Notes: generated from the letters alone by a model not told the origin. DNA of 64,000 bases from Pontibacterium sinense (GCF_015209595.1 NZ_JADEYS010000008.1:124001-188000); one strand, 5' to 3'. Positions 33,833 to 42,798 are shown, counted from the stretch's first letter. Numbers and translations: made by a program.

Positions 33833-35002
33833 GTGTCTAAATCAATTCGGCGTATCTCGGGTGTCAGTTTGGCACTGCTTTTAAGCGGATGTGTAAGTAA
33901 TAACGGTGCCAATGAATCGGCGGTCAATCAGGAAGCGTTAAAAGCAACCTTGGGCCAGCAGCTATATTTTGATACCAATCTGTCGCAAAACCGAACTCAG
34001 TCCTGTGCAACGTGCCACGCGCCAGAGAGCGGCTTTGTTGATCCACGTGATAACGGTGTGCAAGGTGCTGTGTCGCTTGGTGATGATGGCCATTCGCTCG
34101 GAGATCGTAACGCGCCAACGGCAGCCTATGCGATGTTCAGTCCAAAGTTCCAGCTGACAGTAGACGGGAAGTACATGGGTGGTCAGTTCCATGATGGTCG
34201 TGAAAATAGCCTGGCCGGTCAGGCCGGTGGGCCACCAACGAACCCTGTTGAAATGGGGATGCCATCTAAGGCGGCGACCGCAGATCGATTACAGGAAAAC
34301 AAACATTACGTCGCCAGTTTTAAGGCGATATACGGTGCTGAAGTGTTCGCCGATGCCAACAAGGCCTACGCGGCGATGGCGGATAGCATTGCCGCCTTTG
34401 AGCGCACCGAATTGTTTGCGCCTTTCGACTCTAAATACGATCGTTTCCTGCGTGGTGATTACCAGCTGAGTAAACAGGAAGATCTGGGACGCACGTTATT
34501 CTTCTCCCAGCAGTTCACCAACTGTAACCAGTGCCATCAACTGCAAAGCTCGCAGCGCCACCCTAAAGAGACCTTTACCAATTACGAATACCACAATATT
34601 GGGGTTCCGGTGAATGCTGAGGCACGCGAAAAAAATGGAGTGGCCGAAAACCATGTTGACCGTGGATTGCTGGATAATCCTCAGGTAAACGATGTGACAC
34701 AGGCTGGTAAGTTTAAAGTGCCTACGTTGCGTAATATCGCAGTAACCGGCCCTTATATGCATAACGGAGTATTCCAGGATCTGCGTACCGTGGTGCTGTT
34801 CTACGACAAGTACAACAGCCGCAGCGCCAAGCGCCAGGTTAACCCTGAAACCGGGGAGCAGTGGGGATCACCTGAGGTAGCGGAAAATATCTCACTGAAG
34901 GAACTGGAAAGTGGGCCTGCGCTGAAAGAGAAGCGGGTGGATGCGTTGGTGGCCTTTATGAAAACGCTGACCGATCAGCGCTATGAGCATCTTTTGAAGT
35001 AA
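33833..35002 (+). CDS. Di-haem cytochrome c peroxidase (MauG/CcpA family lipoprotein)
   Basis: A 389-residue protein starting with GTG 33833 (AAGGGG upstream). The N-terminus is a lipoprotein signal with lipobox LLLSGC near residue 20. Two haem-binding sites, CATCH and CNQCH, mark the two domains of the family, and the family motif VPTLRNIAVTGPYMHNGVF is near the C-terminus. Such enzymes reduce hydrogen peroxide in the periplasm with electrons from cytochrome c, or modify amino acids as in MauG. The longer frame from 33785 has no ribosome binding site. A possible ANR/FNR promoter lies upstream and a strong hairpin downstream. Confidence 0.88.
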   Translation: MSKSIRRISGVSLALLLSGCVSNNGANESAVNQEALKATLGQQLYFDTNLSQNRTQSCATCHAPESGFVDPRDNGVQGAVSLGDDGHSLGDRNAPTAAYAMFSPKFQLTVDGKYMGGQFHDGRENSLAGQAGGPPTNPVEMGMPSKAATADRLQENKHYVASFKAIYGAEVFADANKAYAAMADSIAAFERTELFAPFDSKYDRFLRGDYQLSKQEDLGRTLFFSQQFTNCNQCHQLQSSQRHPKETFTNYEYHNIGVPVNAEAREKNGVAENHVDRGLLDNPQVNDVTQAGKFKVPTLRNIAVTGPYMHNGVFQDLRTVVLFYDKYNSRSAKRQVNPETGEQWGSPEVAENISLKELESGPALKEKRVDALVAFMKTLTDQRYEHLLK

Positions 35003-35048
35003 GCATTGCTTACGCGCCTCGTTCTACCAGAGTGGTGCACACAAAGCA

Positions 35049-35098
35049 GGTTCTTTGGGGCATGCTGAAGGATCGATCCTCAAAGAACCCTTTGTTTT
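35049..35098 (+). terminator. Terminator after the peroxidase gene
   Basis: GGTTCTTTG (35049-35057) pairs with CAAAGAACC (35081-35089) over nine bases; the loop contains a nested AGGATCGATCCT palindrome. The sequence CTTTGTTTT follows. Confidence 0.82.
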
Positions 35099-35479
35099 AC
35101 CTTCCTCGCTTTTCGCCCTGATGAGCGCTATCACCCAGACGGGTATTCTGATGACGTGTTCAATAAAGTCGCACGTCCGTTAATGCAGTGAAGACCGCAA
35201 TCAATCAGATTTAAGTCGCTTCTGTCCGGGGTAAAACTGATGCTGAAAAGAGGTCGGCATACCATGACCACCCGTAATCACTGTGCCGAATCACATACTG
35301 TGCATCGCCAGTGCGTTGATCACGATGACAAAGTAGGTACTTATACGCCTTTCATTGGTCGATCAGATGAGGGCGCAGACGCCGCTGAAACAAGGGAACC
35401 TTGCTACTTCGTCAACGGCACTGCGGGTGACAGCCGAAGCTGAACGCCTTCGTGTGAAAGAAGGCGATGGAGACATGGA
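35099..35479. other. Non-coding stretch between peroxidase and hydrolase genes
   Basis: I find no supported gene. A 67-codon plus-strand frame at 35240-35443 has no ribosome binding site and no recognised motif. A 7-bp hairpin (CGCCTTC/GAAGGCG, 35445-35466) lies 13 bp past the stop of the minus-strand hydrolase gene and may help end its transcript, though it has no T-run. Confidence 0.5.
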
Positions 35480-36223
35480 TCAGTCGATAAAGGCAACGGC
35501 CTGCTGAGTATCCCAGACGGCGTTGGCGATCATGTTGTAGTTGGTGAGGGCAGCCTGATAGGCCTCTTCGCCCGGTGCGCCTACGGCATCTTTCACAACC
35601 ACTACATTAAAGCCTTGTTCGGTCAGTTCCCGCATGTGGGAGTCTGTACACAGGTTTGCCGCAAAACCTCCCAGAAGAACGGTCTGAATACCGCGCTTAC
35701 GCAGCTGTAGCACCAGATCATTGGAATCAGGACCGTAGACCTTGTGCGGTGACGTGATGACTGTTTTACCATCTTCAATATATTGCTTCAGAGGCGGGTA
35801 GAAATCGGCACCACTGTCCTTGAAGTTGGCATACGTGGTTGGGCCATCAACGCGGAACATATCGATCTTGTTCATCAATCCCTGAACCGGACCACGGTCA
35901 TGCCAGTGCTTATCATGTTCGTAGTAACTGTGAGGGCTGACAAACAGCTGCATGTCAGCGGACTTTGCTGCTTTCATCAGGCTGGCGATATTCTCATTGG
36001 TATTCAGGCGGGTAACGTTGTCTTTCACCAGACCCCAAGCTGCGCCTTTTTCACTCATAAAATCATTTTGTGGATCAGTGATCAGCACTGCAGTGGTCGA
36101 AGGGTTTGGCATAAATGCCGGGGCATCGTCAGCCTGTGTCACTTCGACATTGGCTAAGGCAGCGGTGAGCGCCACGGCAGTGGACAGCTTGCGCAGTGAG
36201 GACTTAGTTTTTCGAGTTTTCAT
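35480..36223 (-). CDS. Secreted isochorismatase-fold cysteine hydrolase
   Basis: A 247-residue protein with a basic N-terminus and signal peptide (TAVALTAALANVEVTQA, cleavage near residue 32). The isochorismatase-like fold follows with the catalytic triad candidates: Asp in VLITDPQNDF (about residue 50), Lys in SPHKVYGPDS and Cys in GGFAANLCTDSH (about 190). The family hydrolyses amides, nicotinamide, N-carbamoyl compounds or isochorismate; the usual members are cytoplasmic, so export to the periplasm is unusual. It is transcribed in the same direction as the porin and tct genes. Substrate unknown. Confidence 0.85.
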   Translation of the reverse strand: MKTRKTKSSLRKLSTAVALTAALANVEVTQADDAPAFMPNPSTTAVLITDPQNDFMSEKGAAWGLVKDNVTRLNTNENIASLMKAAKSADMQLFVSPHSYYEHDKHWHDRGPVQGLMNKIDMFRVDGPTTYANFKDSGADFYPPLKQYIEDGKTVITSPHKVYGPDSNDLVLQLRKRGIQTVLLGGFAANLCTDSHMRELTEQGFNVVVVKDAVGAPGEEAYQAALTNYNMIANAVWDTQQAVAFID

Positions 36224-36306
36224 GTAAACACTCCCATTGATATTAGCGGCGCCTGTTGAGCGCGTTTAATCTTGATTTCGAGTGATGACATGATTGCGTA
36301 GAGAAC

Positions 36307-36348
36307 TATCTATAAACAAATTTTAAATATAAATTTCATTTATAGATA
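36307..36348. promoter_or_regulatory. 10-bp inverted repeat upstream of the secreted hydrolase
   Basis: TATCTATAAA (36307-36316) and TTTATAGATA (36339-36348) are exact inverted copies with a 22-bp AT-rich spacer. A second perfect palindrome, GTGTCGACAC, lies at 36428-36437. Both are in the promoter region of the hydrolase gene starting at 36223. Confidence 0.4.
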
Positions 36349-36460
36349 TTTTAAATAAAACTATATTTAACTGATAAAAAACAATAAGTTATGGTTTGTT
36401 TTTGGGTTTGTGTAGCGCGGCGGTATGGTGTCGACACTATAGAACTTGATATCTGATTGA

Positions 36461-36488
36461 ACAAAAAAGACCGGGTGATAAAACCCGG
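36461..36488 (-). terminator. Rho-independent terminator after the porin
   Basis: On the minus strand a CCGGGT/ACCCGG hairpin (36471-36488) is followed by TCTTTTTTGTT. It lies 116 bp past the porin stop. Confidence 0.8.
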
Positions 36489-36603
36489 CCAAAACTAAGA
36501 AAGCACTGAGACGCGCCGGAACTCCAATCCGACAATTTCAGGAAACCCTAAGTATCTGCCCTGAAGGGGGAGGGAGATACTCAGGGTTATGCGACCAAGC
36601 GAC

Positions 36604-37554
36604 TCAGAACTTGATGCGCATACCCGCCAGATAACCGAGGTCTGAATTTGGCTCATCGGTATCGGCGATTTCGGCAAACAGGCTGACATTTTTCTGTGTT
36701 GGGAACTTATATTCCACATTGGTATACCACTCGGTAGTGTCCGTGCTGCCTTCATCTGATTTCACTACGCCAATCGCCATTTTAGTGGTGGGTGACAGTT
36801 TGAATTTTGCAGCCAGGTTAGAGACATCTTTGTCACCTGCGCCGGTATCCGTGGTGCTGTAATCCGCTGCCAGAGCGGCAAAACCAAAGTTGTAGGCTGC
36901 GCTGATGCCCCACGTGTTCTGGTCTTCGGCCCCTGCTGTATTAGCATTGTAGGTTTGATAGGCTGCGGCCAGTTCTACACCGGCTAACTGGGTTGCTACG
37001 AACAGGTCGAAGGCTTCCCCGGATCCATTGGCGGAGGATTCTGCACCAATCAGAGCAGAAGCGATAACGGTTACGTTATCGAAGCTGGCATCCAGACGAA
37101 TCACATCATCGCCTTTGTCGGCAACCTGTTCAAAACGGTCCTGTGCGGTGTGGGTTTCCAGAGCCGCTTCAACACCAAACTCGTCACCGGCCAGGTTCTG
37201 GCGACCAATGGCGACCGCAGCCGTGCCGAAATCCAGTCCGACATACGCTTCTTCCAGCTTGGCGCTTTCCTTGCTGGAATCGTTACCTTCACCATCGAAG
37301 CTGTAATCCAGCTGGCCGAAGGCTTTCAGGTCATCATTCAGGGTATACACAATGGAGTTTTTCAGCTCCAGATCGTCAAACTCAACATCCAGTTCTTTAT
37401 CTGCACCGGCTTTCTGACGCAGTTGGATCTGCCAGTCACCCTTCAGTTTGTAGCTCAGACCGTTGCCTTCATAGATGGTGGCTGCTTGTGCCATGCTTAC
37501 TGTTGTCAGTCCAAGAGCAGCAACTACAATTTTCTTTGCGATCATTTTTTTCAT
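36604..37554 (-). CDS. Gram-negative porin (outer-membrane beta-barrel)
   Basis: A 316-residue protein with a clear signal peptide (KKIVVAALGLTTVSMAQA, cleavage near residue 24). Alternating hydrophobic/polar strands fill the mature part, with the general-porin blocks YVGLDFGTAAVAIGRQ and a C-terminal strand ending in Phe (YLAGMRIKF) that the BAM complex recognises. The protein is acidic with a cluster of Asp/Glu in loops. It lies 260 bp downstream of tctA on the same strand with a possible attenuator between, so it may supply the outer-membrane pore for the tct substrate. Selectivity cannot be read from sequence. Confidence 0.9.
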   Translation of the reverse strand: MKKMIAKKIVVAALGLTTVSMAQAATIYEGNGLSYKLKGDWQIQLRQKAGADKELDVEFDDLELKNSIVYTLNDDLKAFGQLDYSFDGEGNDSSKESAKLEEAYVGLDFGTAAVAIGRQNLAGDEFGVEAALETHTAQDRFEQVADKGDDVIRLDASFDNVTVIASALIGAESSANGSGEAFDLFVATQLAGVELAAAYQTYNANTAGAEDQNTWGISAAYNFGFAALAADYSTTDTGAGDKDVSNLAAKFKLSPTTKMAIGVVKSDEGSTDTTEWYTNVEYKFPTQKNVSLFAEIADTDEPNSDLGYLAGMRIKF

Positions 37555-37624
37555 TATTTACTACCTGTTATTTTTATTTGAAAACTCAGTCGGGAGACCT
37601 GCTTTCAATTTTTAAAGACAAAAG

Positions 37625-37675
37625 CTCCCCTCAGTGCTGAAAAGGCAGCACCCAATCTGATGAGAAGTCGGGGAG
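37625..37675 (-). terminator. Possible terminator or attenuator between tctA and the porin
   Basis: CTCCCC (37625-37630) pairs with GGGGAG (37670-37675), and inside it GTGCTG pairs with CAGCAC. Read on the minus strand the stem is followed by CTTTTGTCTTT. It could end the tct transcript or trim readthrough into the porin gene. Confidence 0.45.
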
Positions 37676-37814
37676 TTCAACGCTGGGATTGATGTGTCTG
37701 ACCGTCGTGATTCTCTGGTGGCAGGCCCCTCTCAAGTTGGAGTTAACTGAACGTCTTTTGTAGTGTTCAGGCTCGGATCGAGCGGATTCCGGCCCAGGTT
37801 TTTAGATGTTGGGC

Positions 37815-39374
37815 TTAGCCTTCACCTTCACTGATGGCCGCTTCAGCGCCGCGATCAGTTGCCTGACCCTTGTTTGCGCGACGCTTGTTCACAAGCTCCA
37901 GCAGCGGTGGGATGCAGAGCACAACAATGGCAACGACCACAATGCCGAGGGTCAGCGGGCGGTCCCACAGGAAGTCGAAGCTACCGTCCGAGATCACCAG
38001 CGCACGGGCCAGGTTGTTTTCCATGATGCCGCCTAAGATGAAGCCCAGTAGCATTGGAGCCATCGGGAACTCCAGCAGCTTCAGTGCAATCGCAATGACG
38101 GTAATGATTGCCATCATGTGAATATCAAAGCTGTTGAAGCTGACCAGATACACGCCGGTGATGGAGAAAAACAGAATCAGCGGAATCAGAATCGGGCGTG
38201 GGATCACCAACAAGCGCGAGATGTATGGGATCAGCGGCAAGTTAAGGATCAGCAACACCAGGTTGCCGAAATACATGGAGATGATCACCGACCAGAACAC
38301 ATCGGGGTTATCGACAAACAGGCGCGGACCGGGCTGAATACCGTAAGCGATCAGTGCACCCAGCATGATGGCGGTGGTACCGGAACCTGGAATACCCAAC
38401 GTCAGCAGCGGTACAAAAGAACCGGTGGACGCTGCGTTATTGGCGGATTCCGGCGCGGCCAGCCCCCGTAGCGCGCCTTTACCAAACTTCAGCTTCTCTT
38501 TAGCTGAGGCGAGGTTGCGTTCCAGACCATAGGCCAGAAATGAGGCGATAGTTGCGCCGGCACCCGGCAGTACACCCACCAGGAAACCAAATACTGAAGA
38601 GCGTCCTACAGTCGGCGCGATATGTTTTACCTCTTCCCGGCTCAGCTTCATGCTGCCCAAAGAGGCCATATCCATCTGTTCGTCTTTTTCCTTGTGTTGG
38701 CCTTTTAATACCGTCATGACCACTTCGGTGAGGGCGAAGGTTGCCATCGCCAGTAACAGGAAGCTAATGCCGTCAATCAAGTCGATGTTGCCAAAGGTAA
38801 AGCGCGGCGTGCCGGACGTTGTATCGGTACCCACGGTGGCAATCATAAGGCCGAATACGGTCATGATCAGCGCTTTGATCACCTGACCTTTTCCTGAGAA
38901 TGCTGCTACAGCGGTCAGGCCGAGAATCATCAGAGCAAAGTAGTCGCTGGACTGGAAACTCAGTGAGACCGATGCCAGTGCAGGGGCGGCGAACAGCAGA
39001 ATAATTGCGCCGATGGTGCCGCCGGTGAAGGAGGAGTAAGCGGCCAGTGCCAGTGCTTTACCGGCTTGCTTCTGCTGGGCCAGTGGATACCCGTCAAATG
39101 ACGTCACCACGGTGCTTGCACAGCCTGGTGCGTTGATCAGGATTGAGGAGGTGGAGCCGCCAAATACTGCGCCGTAATAGACGCCGGCCATCAAAATAAT
39201 GCCGGAAGAGGGATCCAGTCCGTAGGTGATCGGGATCATTAACGCCACGGCGGAGATTGGACCCAGCCCCGGCAACATGCCGATGAAGGTGCCAGCAAAA
39301 CAACCGACGACCACCATCATCAGATTAAAGGGCATAACCGCGGTAGATAGCCCGGTGAAGATACCGTCTAACAT
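37815..39374 (-). CDS. tctA: Tripartite tricarboxylate transporter permease TctA
   Basis: A 519-residue integral membrane protein with about 12 membrane segments. The family blocks PLTYGLDP-type (here ALMIPITYGLDPSSGIILM), the GGSTSSILINAPG motif near residue 80 and GIPGSGTTAIMLGAL in the second half are present. The ATG at 39374 has GGAGG about 9 bases upstream; the longer frame to 39410 is not supported. TctA is the large permease of the tripartite tricarboxylate transporters, which take up citrate-like acids with sodium. Its start is 4 bp from the tctB stop. Confidence 0.92.
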   Translation of the reverse strand: MLDGIFTGLSTAVMPFNLMMVVVGCFAGTFIGMLPGLGPISAVALMIPITYGLDPSSGIILMAGVYYGAVFGGSTSSILINAPGCASTVVTSFDGYPLAQQKQAGKALALAAYSSFTGGTIGAIILLFAAPALASVSLSFQSSDYFALMILGLTAVAAFSGKGQVIKALIMTVFGLMIATVGTDTTSGTPRFTFGNIDLIDGISFLLLAMATFALTEVVMTVLKGQHKEKDEQMDMASLGSMKLSREEVKHIAPTVGRSSVFGFLVGVLPGAGATIASFLAYGLERNLASAKEKLKFGKGALRGLAAPESANNAASTGSFVPLLTLGIPGSGTTAIMLGALIAYGIQPGPRLFVDNPDVFWSVIISMYFGNLVLLILNLPLIPYISRLLVIPRPILIPLILFFSITGVYLVSFNSFDIHMMAIITVIAIALKLLEFPMAPMLLGFILGGIMENNLARALVISDGSFDFLWDRPLTLGIVVVAIVVLCIPPLLELVNKRRANKGQATDRGAEAAISEGEG

Positions 39375-39378
39375 CGCC

Positions 39379-39852
39379 TCAGCCTCCAAACAGTTGATTA
39401 AACAGCGCACCCGGCGCCAGATAGATATCCAGCAACTGCGTCAGAATCAGCCAGATACCCGCAGAAAATGGAACGGAAGCCAGCAGCAAGGTTTTGATAC
39501 GGCGCTCACCTAGCAGCCAGAATCCACCGATCAGGAAGAACAGGGTTGCCAGCAGAAAACCGACCCACTGCAGGGCAAACGCAAACAGCACCACCTGCGC
39601 CAGCAGTTTGGCAACCAGCGCAAAGTCATAACCGTGTAGTTTCAGCGTGCTGCCTTCACCCCGTTCGGCTGTCAGCAACAGGGCGATGGATAACCCGCCA
39701 CACAGCAGGGCCAGTGCATTGGGGACCGTCTGCGCGTGGAACGGCTCAAATTCATCGCCGGGTAACAGGGGAATCTGACCGGCGTAGACACCGTAAGCGA
39801 CAGATAGCAGCAGGAAAATGAGGCCGCCGATATGGTCTTTACAGATATTCAT
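39379..39852 (-). CDS. tctB: Tripartite tricarboxylate transporter small permease TctB
   Basis: A 157-residue membrane protein with four hydrophobic segments, matching the TctB family: start NICKDHIGGLIFLLLSVAYG, central helix around LALLCGGLSIALLLT and C-terminal LLASVPFSAGIWLILTQLLDIYLAPG. TctB pairs with TctA to form the membrane part of the transporter. It lies between tctC (114 bp upstream) and tctA (4 bp downstream) on the same strand. As usual for TctB, sequence conservation is low and its identity rests on topology and context. Confidence 0.9.
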   Translation of the reverse strand: MNICKDHIGGLIFLLLSVAYGVYAGQIPLLPGDEFEPFHAQTVPNALALLCGGLSIALLLTAERGEGSTLKLHGYDFALVAKLLAQVVLFAFALQWVGFLLATLFFLIGGFWLLGERRIKTLLLASVPFSAGIWLILTQLLDIYLAPGALFNQLFGG

Positions 39853-39966
39853 GGAACACTCCCGAGGCTCTATACATCAGCCTTGGCTTAAAAAGCTCCG
39901 GCGAGCCCGCGACAGAAGACAGAGCGGGTACCGGAGGGAAGAGAAAACGCAATAGCGTCGATGTGT

Positions 39967-40956
39967 TTACTTCAGGAAGCCCAGCTCACGCATCAGTGCG
40001 CCGACTTCGGTTTCCTGCTGTTCGAGGAAGCTGACAAACTCTGCATCCGGTTTGAAGATCTCAGTCCAGCCGTTACGTGAGCGTACGGACTCCCACTCAT
40101 CGGTTGCGTACATCTTCTTCAAAACCTCGACGTATTCGGCCTTGTCGGCATCAGAAACACCCGGAGCGGCAAAGAAACCACGCCAGTTGACGAAGGTTGC
40201 GTCGTAGCCAAGCTCTTTCAGCGTAGGTACTTCAGGAGCCGCATCGGAACGGTTGTTACCGGTCATAACCAAAATGCGCACTTCGCCTGCCTCTGCCAGT
40301 GCCAGCGCTTCGCTGAAGCCGGTGGAAAGCAGCTCGGTTTCACCTGAAAGCAGGCCCGCCATCGCTTCGCCGCCTGCATCGTAAGCCACGTAGCGCACCT
40401 GACGCGGATTGCCGCCTGCGGCTTTGAAGGCCATGGCGGCGACCAGGTGATCCATGCTGCCACGGGCGGAACCGCCGGAGATTTTGACTTTGCGTGGGTT
40501 CTCACGGTAATCCGCAACCACTTGCTCAAAGCTGGTGTAGGGCGAGTCTTTCTTAACAACAAACGCGCCAAAATCACCAATGGTTGCTGCAATCGGTGTC
40601 AGATCACGGAACGACTGTGGGAATACCTTAGACAGAGAGCGGATCACGATCGGGGTAGAGTTCACCATGAGCGTGTCTTTTTTCTGCGCCGCCGTTTCGA
40701 TCAGATGGGCAATCGCTTTGCCGCCACCACCACCGGACATGTTTTCGTAAGAGACGGTGTCGACCAGACCGGATTTGGACAGGGCTTCGCCGGTACCACG
40801 GGCTGTGCCGTCCCAGCCACCCCCTGCGCCGCCGGGGATCAGAAAGTGAACACTGTCCATCGCTGATGCGCTGAACGAAGCGCCTGCGGTCAGGCAGGTG
40901 GTCAGTACGGCAGCGATCAAAGTTGAACGTTTACGGAACTGGGGTTTGTTAAACAT
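39967..40956 (-). CDS. tctC: Tripartite tricarboxylate transporter substrate-binding protein TctC
   Basis: A 329-residue exported protein. The signal peptide ends near SFSASA (residue 32), and the mature protein begins with VHFLIPGGAGGGWDGTARG, the TctC ligand-loop motif. Later blocks are GGSARGSMDHLVAAMAFKAAGG, RYVAYDAGGEAMAGLLSG and the KELGYDATFVNWRGFFAAPG region. It binds a carboxylic acid in the periplasm and delivers it to TctAB. It is the first gene of the tctCBA unit and faces a CitA/CitB-type two-component system, the usual tct arrangement. Ligand may be citrate or a related acid; not determined. Confidence 0.93.
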   Translation of the reverse strand: MFNKPQFRKRSTLIAAVLTTCLTAGASFSASAMDSVHFLIPGGAGGGWDGTARGTGEALSKSGLVDTVSYENMSGGGGGKAIAHLIETAAQKKDTLMVNSTPIVIRSLSKVFPQSFRDLTPIAATIGDFGAFVVKKDSPYTSFEQVVADYRENPRKVKISGGSARGSMDHLVAAMAFKAAGGNPRQVRYVAYDAGGEAMAGLLSGETELLSTGFSEALALAEAGEVRILVMTGNNRSDAAPEVPTLKELGYDATFVNWRGFFAAPGVSDADKAEYVEVLKKMYATDEWESVRSRNGWTEIFKPDAEFVSFLEQQETEVGALMRELGFLK

Positions 40957-41012
40957 GGGACACAGACCTCGTTGTTGTTTTTGTGTATGCCCCTAAGTTA
41001 GATCTGCGTGAT

Positions 41013-41063
41013 TTTTTAAAACAGCTTGTGGTCTTAATGGCTTTTTAAAACCTAAAAGCCATT
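41013..41063. promoter_or_regulatory. Direct and inverted repeats between tctC and the kinase gene
   Basis: TTTTTAAAAC occurs twice (41013-41022 and 41042-41051, spacing 29 bp). The second copy overlaps an exact 10-bp inverted repeat, AATGGCTTTT (41036-41045) and AAAAGCCATT (41054-41063). They lie 57-107 bp from the tctC start and are the best candidates for binding sites of the response regulator at 42799. Confidence 0.55.
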
Positions 41064-41140
41064 TTGTTCATATTGTTTACGGGTGTTTGAAAAGCGAATT
41101 GGCTAAGCTCAGACATATATAACGCGGCAAACTAACAAGC

Positions 41141-42772
41141 ATGACAATACTCAATCGCTTAAAACTCAAAAGCCGGATGATTCTGATTCTGGGACTGATG
41201 GCACTGGTACAGACGGGCCTTATTGGCCTCTTTGCACTGCATTACCTGCAGCAGTCCCTTGATGAGCAGATCGGTCAGCGGGCATTACATGTGGCGAAAA
41301 CCATCGCCGCCATGCCGTCTGTCGTTGAAGCAGTAGAGGGTGGTGATATCCGCTATCTGCAGCCGATCAGTTTGCTGCTGGCAGAAAAGACGCAGGCACG
41401 TTTTGTGGTGATCGGCAATATCAATGGGATCCGTTTAGCCCACCCTAATCCGTACAAAATCGGTCAGTCGATGGCGGATGATGAGGGGGACGACAGTGCC
41501 GAAGCGTTGGTGCACGGTAAGGGATATATCTCCAAGGCCCTAGGCAGTCTCGGTTGGTCGATGCGCGGTAAAGCGCCGATCTACAGTGAGGACGGTCATA
41601 AAGTGGTCGGGGTCATTTCGGTGGGGTATGACCTCAATCGGGTCGCGGAGATTATCCAGCGTTATCGTCTGACGCTGATCTTAGTGATTATCGGGTCGTT
41701 TGTACTGAGTGCCTTGATTGCGGTGTGGTTTGCCAATCACTTTAAACAGGCGATTTTTGGTCTGGAACCGGAGCAGATCGCGCGCTTATTTGAAGAACAA
41801 AAGGCCACTCTGGGTTCGGTGCGTGAAGGCATTATTGCGATCAATGCGGAGGGTAAGGTTACCACCTTTAATCCAGCGGCCGTTGAAACGCTGGGCTTAC
41901 CAGAAGGTACCCAGCTTAGCGGTAAAAATATCAAGGATGTGATCCCTGACAGTTCGTTGCTGGAGGTATTAAAAAGCGGGATACCGCAGTATGACCGCGA
42001 GCTGTGGCTGAATGACCATACCTTTGTCGCCAACCGGTTGCCGATGAAGCAGGGCGATAAAATCACCGGTGTGGTGTCCAGCTTCCGGCGCAAAGATGAG
42101 CTGGATCAGGTCAGTAAAAAGCTTACTCGTATTCAGCAGTATGCCGACACATTGCGCAGTCAGGCGCATGAATATTCCAACAAACTACATACTATTGCCG
42201 GACTGATTCAGATCGGGGCGAACGATGAAGCGCTGGCGCTGATCGGACAGGAGAGCCGCAGCCATCAGAAACTGATCCGCTTGTTACTGGATGCGGTGCC
42301 TGATCCGATTTTAGCTGGCTGTTTGTTGGGCAAGTACAACCGCGCCCGTGAACTGGGGCTGCGTCTGAAAATCGATCCTGAAAGCCGCATGACCGAGCTG
42401 CCGGATCACCTGCCACGGGAACAGTTGGTCAGTATCCTTGGCAACCTGATCGATAATGCTCTGGAAGCCACACTGCACAGTGACAAGGCGGCGGGGGAGG
42501 TGACGTTATCCATGAGTGATTTCGGCAATGATCTGATCTTTGAGATTGAGGATCAGGGACCGGGCATCGACGAAGCCGAGCAACTGAGAATCTTTGAAAA
42601 AGGGGTCAGCAGCAAAGCCAAAGAAGGGCGTGGAATCGGCCTGCATCTGGTCAAAAACTTACTGGATAACTTGGGAGGCACGGTCACTGTGGAACCCGCC
42701 TCTCAGCTTGGCAGTCGATTTATCGTATATATACCGAAGCAAAGGGAGCAACGCTCTGTTCAGGCGGAATAA
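41141..42772 (+). CDS. Sensor histidine kinase of the CitA/DcuS family
   Basis: A 543-residue membrane kinase. Two membrane segments (residues 14-34 and about 176-198) frame a periplasmic PAS-like domain of about 140 residues with PISLLLAEKTQARFVVIG and GKAPIYSEDGHKVVGVISVG, the CitA/DcuS ligand-binding type. A cytoplasmic PAS (about 225-320) precedes the SPOB-type dimerisation helix with the phosphorylated His in SQAHEYSNKLHTIAGL and the ATPase blocks GNLIDNALEA and DQGPGI. These kinases sense citrate or C4-dicarboxylates. It is divergent from tctCBA and followed by its regulator at 42799, so it should control tct expression. Confidence 0.9.
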   Translation: MTILNRLKLKSRMILILGLMALVQTGLIGLFALHYLQQSLDEQIGQRALHVAKTIAAMPSVVEAVEGGDIRYLQPISLLLAEKTQARFVVIGNINGIRLAHPNPYKIGQSMADDEGDDSAEALVHGKGYISKALGSLGWSMRGKAPIYSEDGHKVVGVISVGYDLNRVAEIIQRYRLTLILVIIGSFVLSALIAVWFANHFKQAIFGLEPEQIARLFEEQKATLGSVREGIIAINAEGKVTTFNPAAVETLGLPEGTQLSGKNIKDVIPDSSLLEVLKSGIPQYDRELWLNDHTFVANRLPMKQGDKITGVVSSFRRKDELDQVSKKLTRIQQYADTLRSQAHEYSNKLHTIAGLIQIGANDEALALIGQESRSHQKLIRLLLDAVPDPILAGCLLGKYNRARELGLRLKIDPESRMTELPDHLPREQLVSILGNLIDNALEATLHSDKAAGEVTLSMSDFGNDLIFEIEDQGPGIDEAEQLRIFEKGVSSKAKEGRGIGLHLVKNLLDNLGGTVTVEPASQLGSRFIVYIPKQREQRSVQAE

Positions 42773-42798
42773 AACCTGAAGACGGAGCGATAAAAATA

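Larger units (their letters stand above)
36224..36603. other. AT-rich promoter region of the hydrolase and end of the porin unit
   Basis: No coding frame. From 36300 to 36400 the DNA is very AT-rich and holds the 10-bp inverted repeat. The porin terminator sits at 36471-36488. Confidence 0.6.

Noticed and set aside
35240-35443. 67-codon plus-strand frame
   Set aside because: No ribosome binding site and no recognised similarity.
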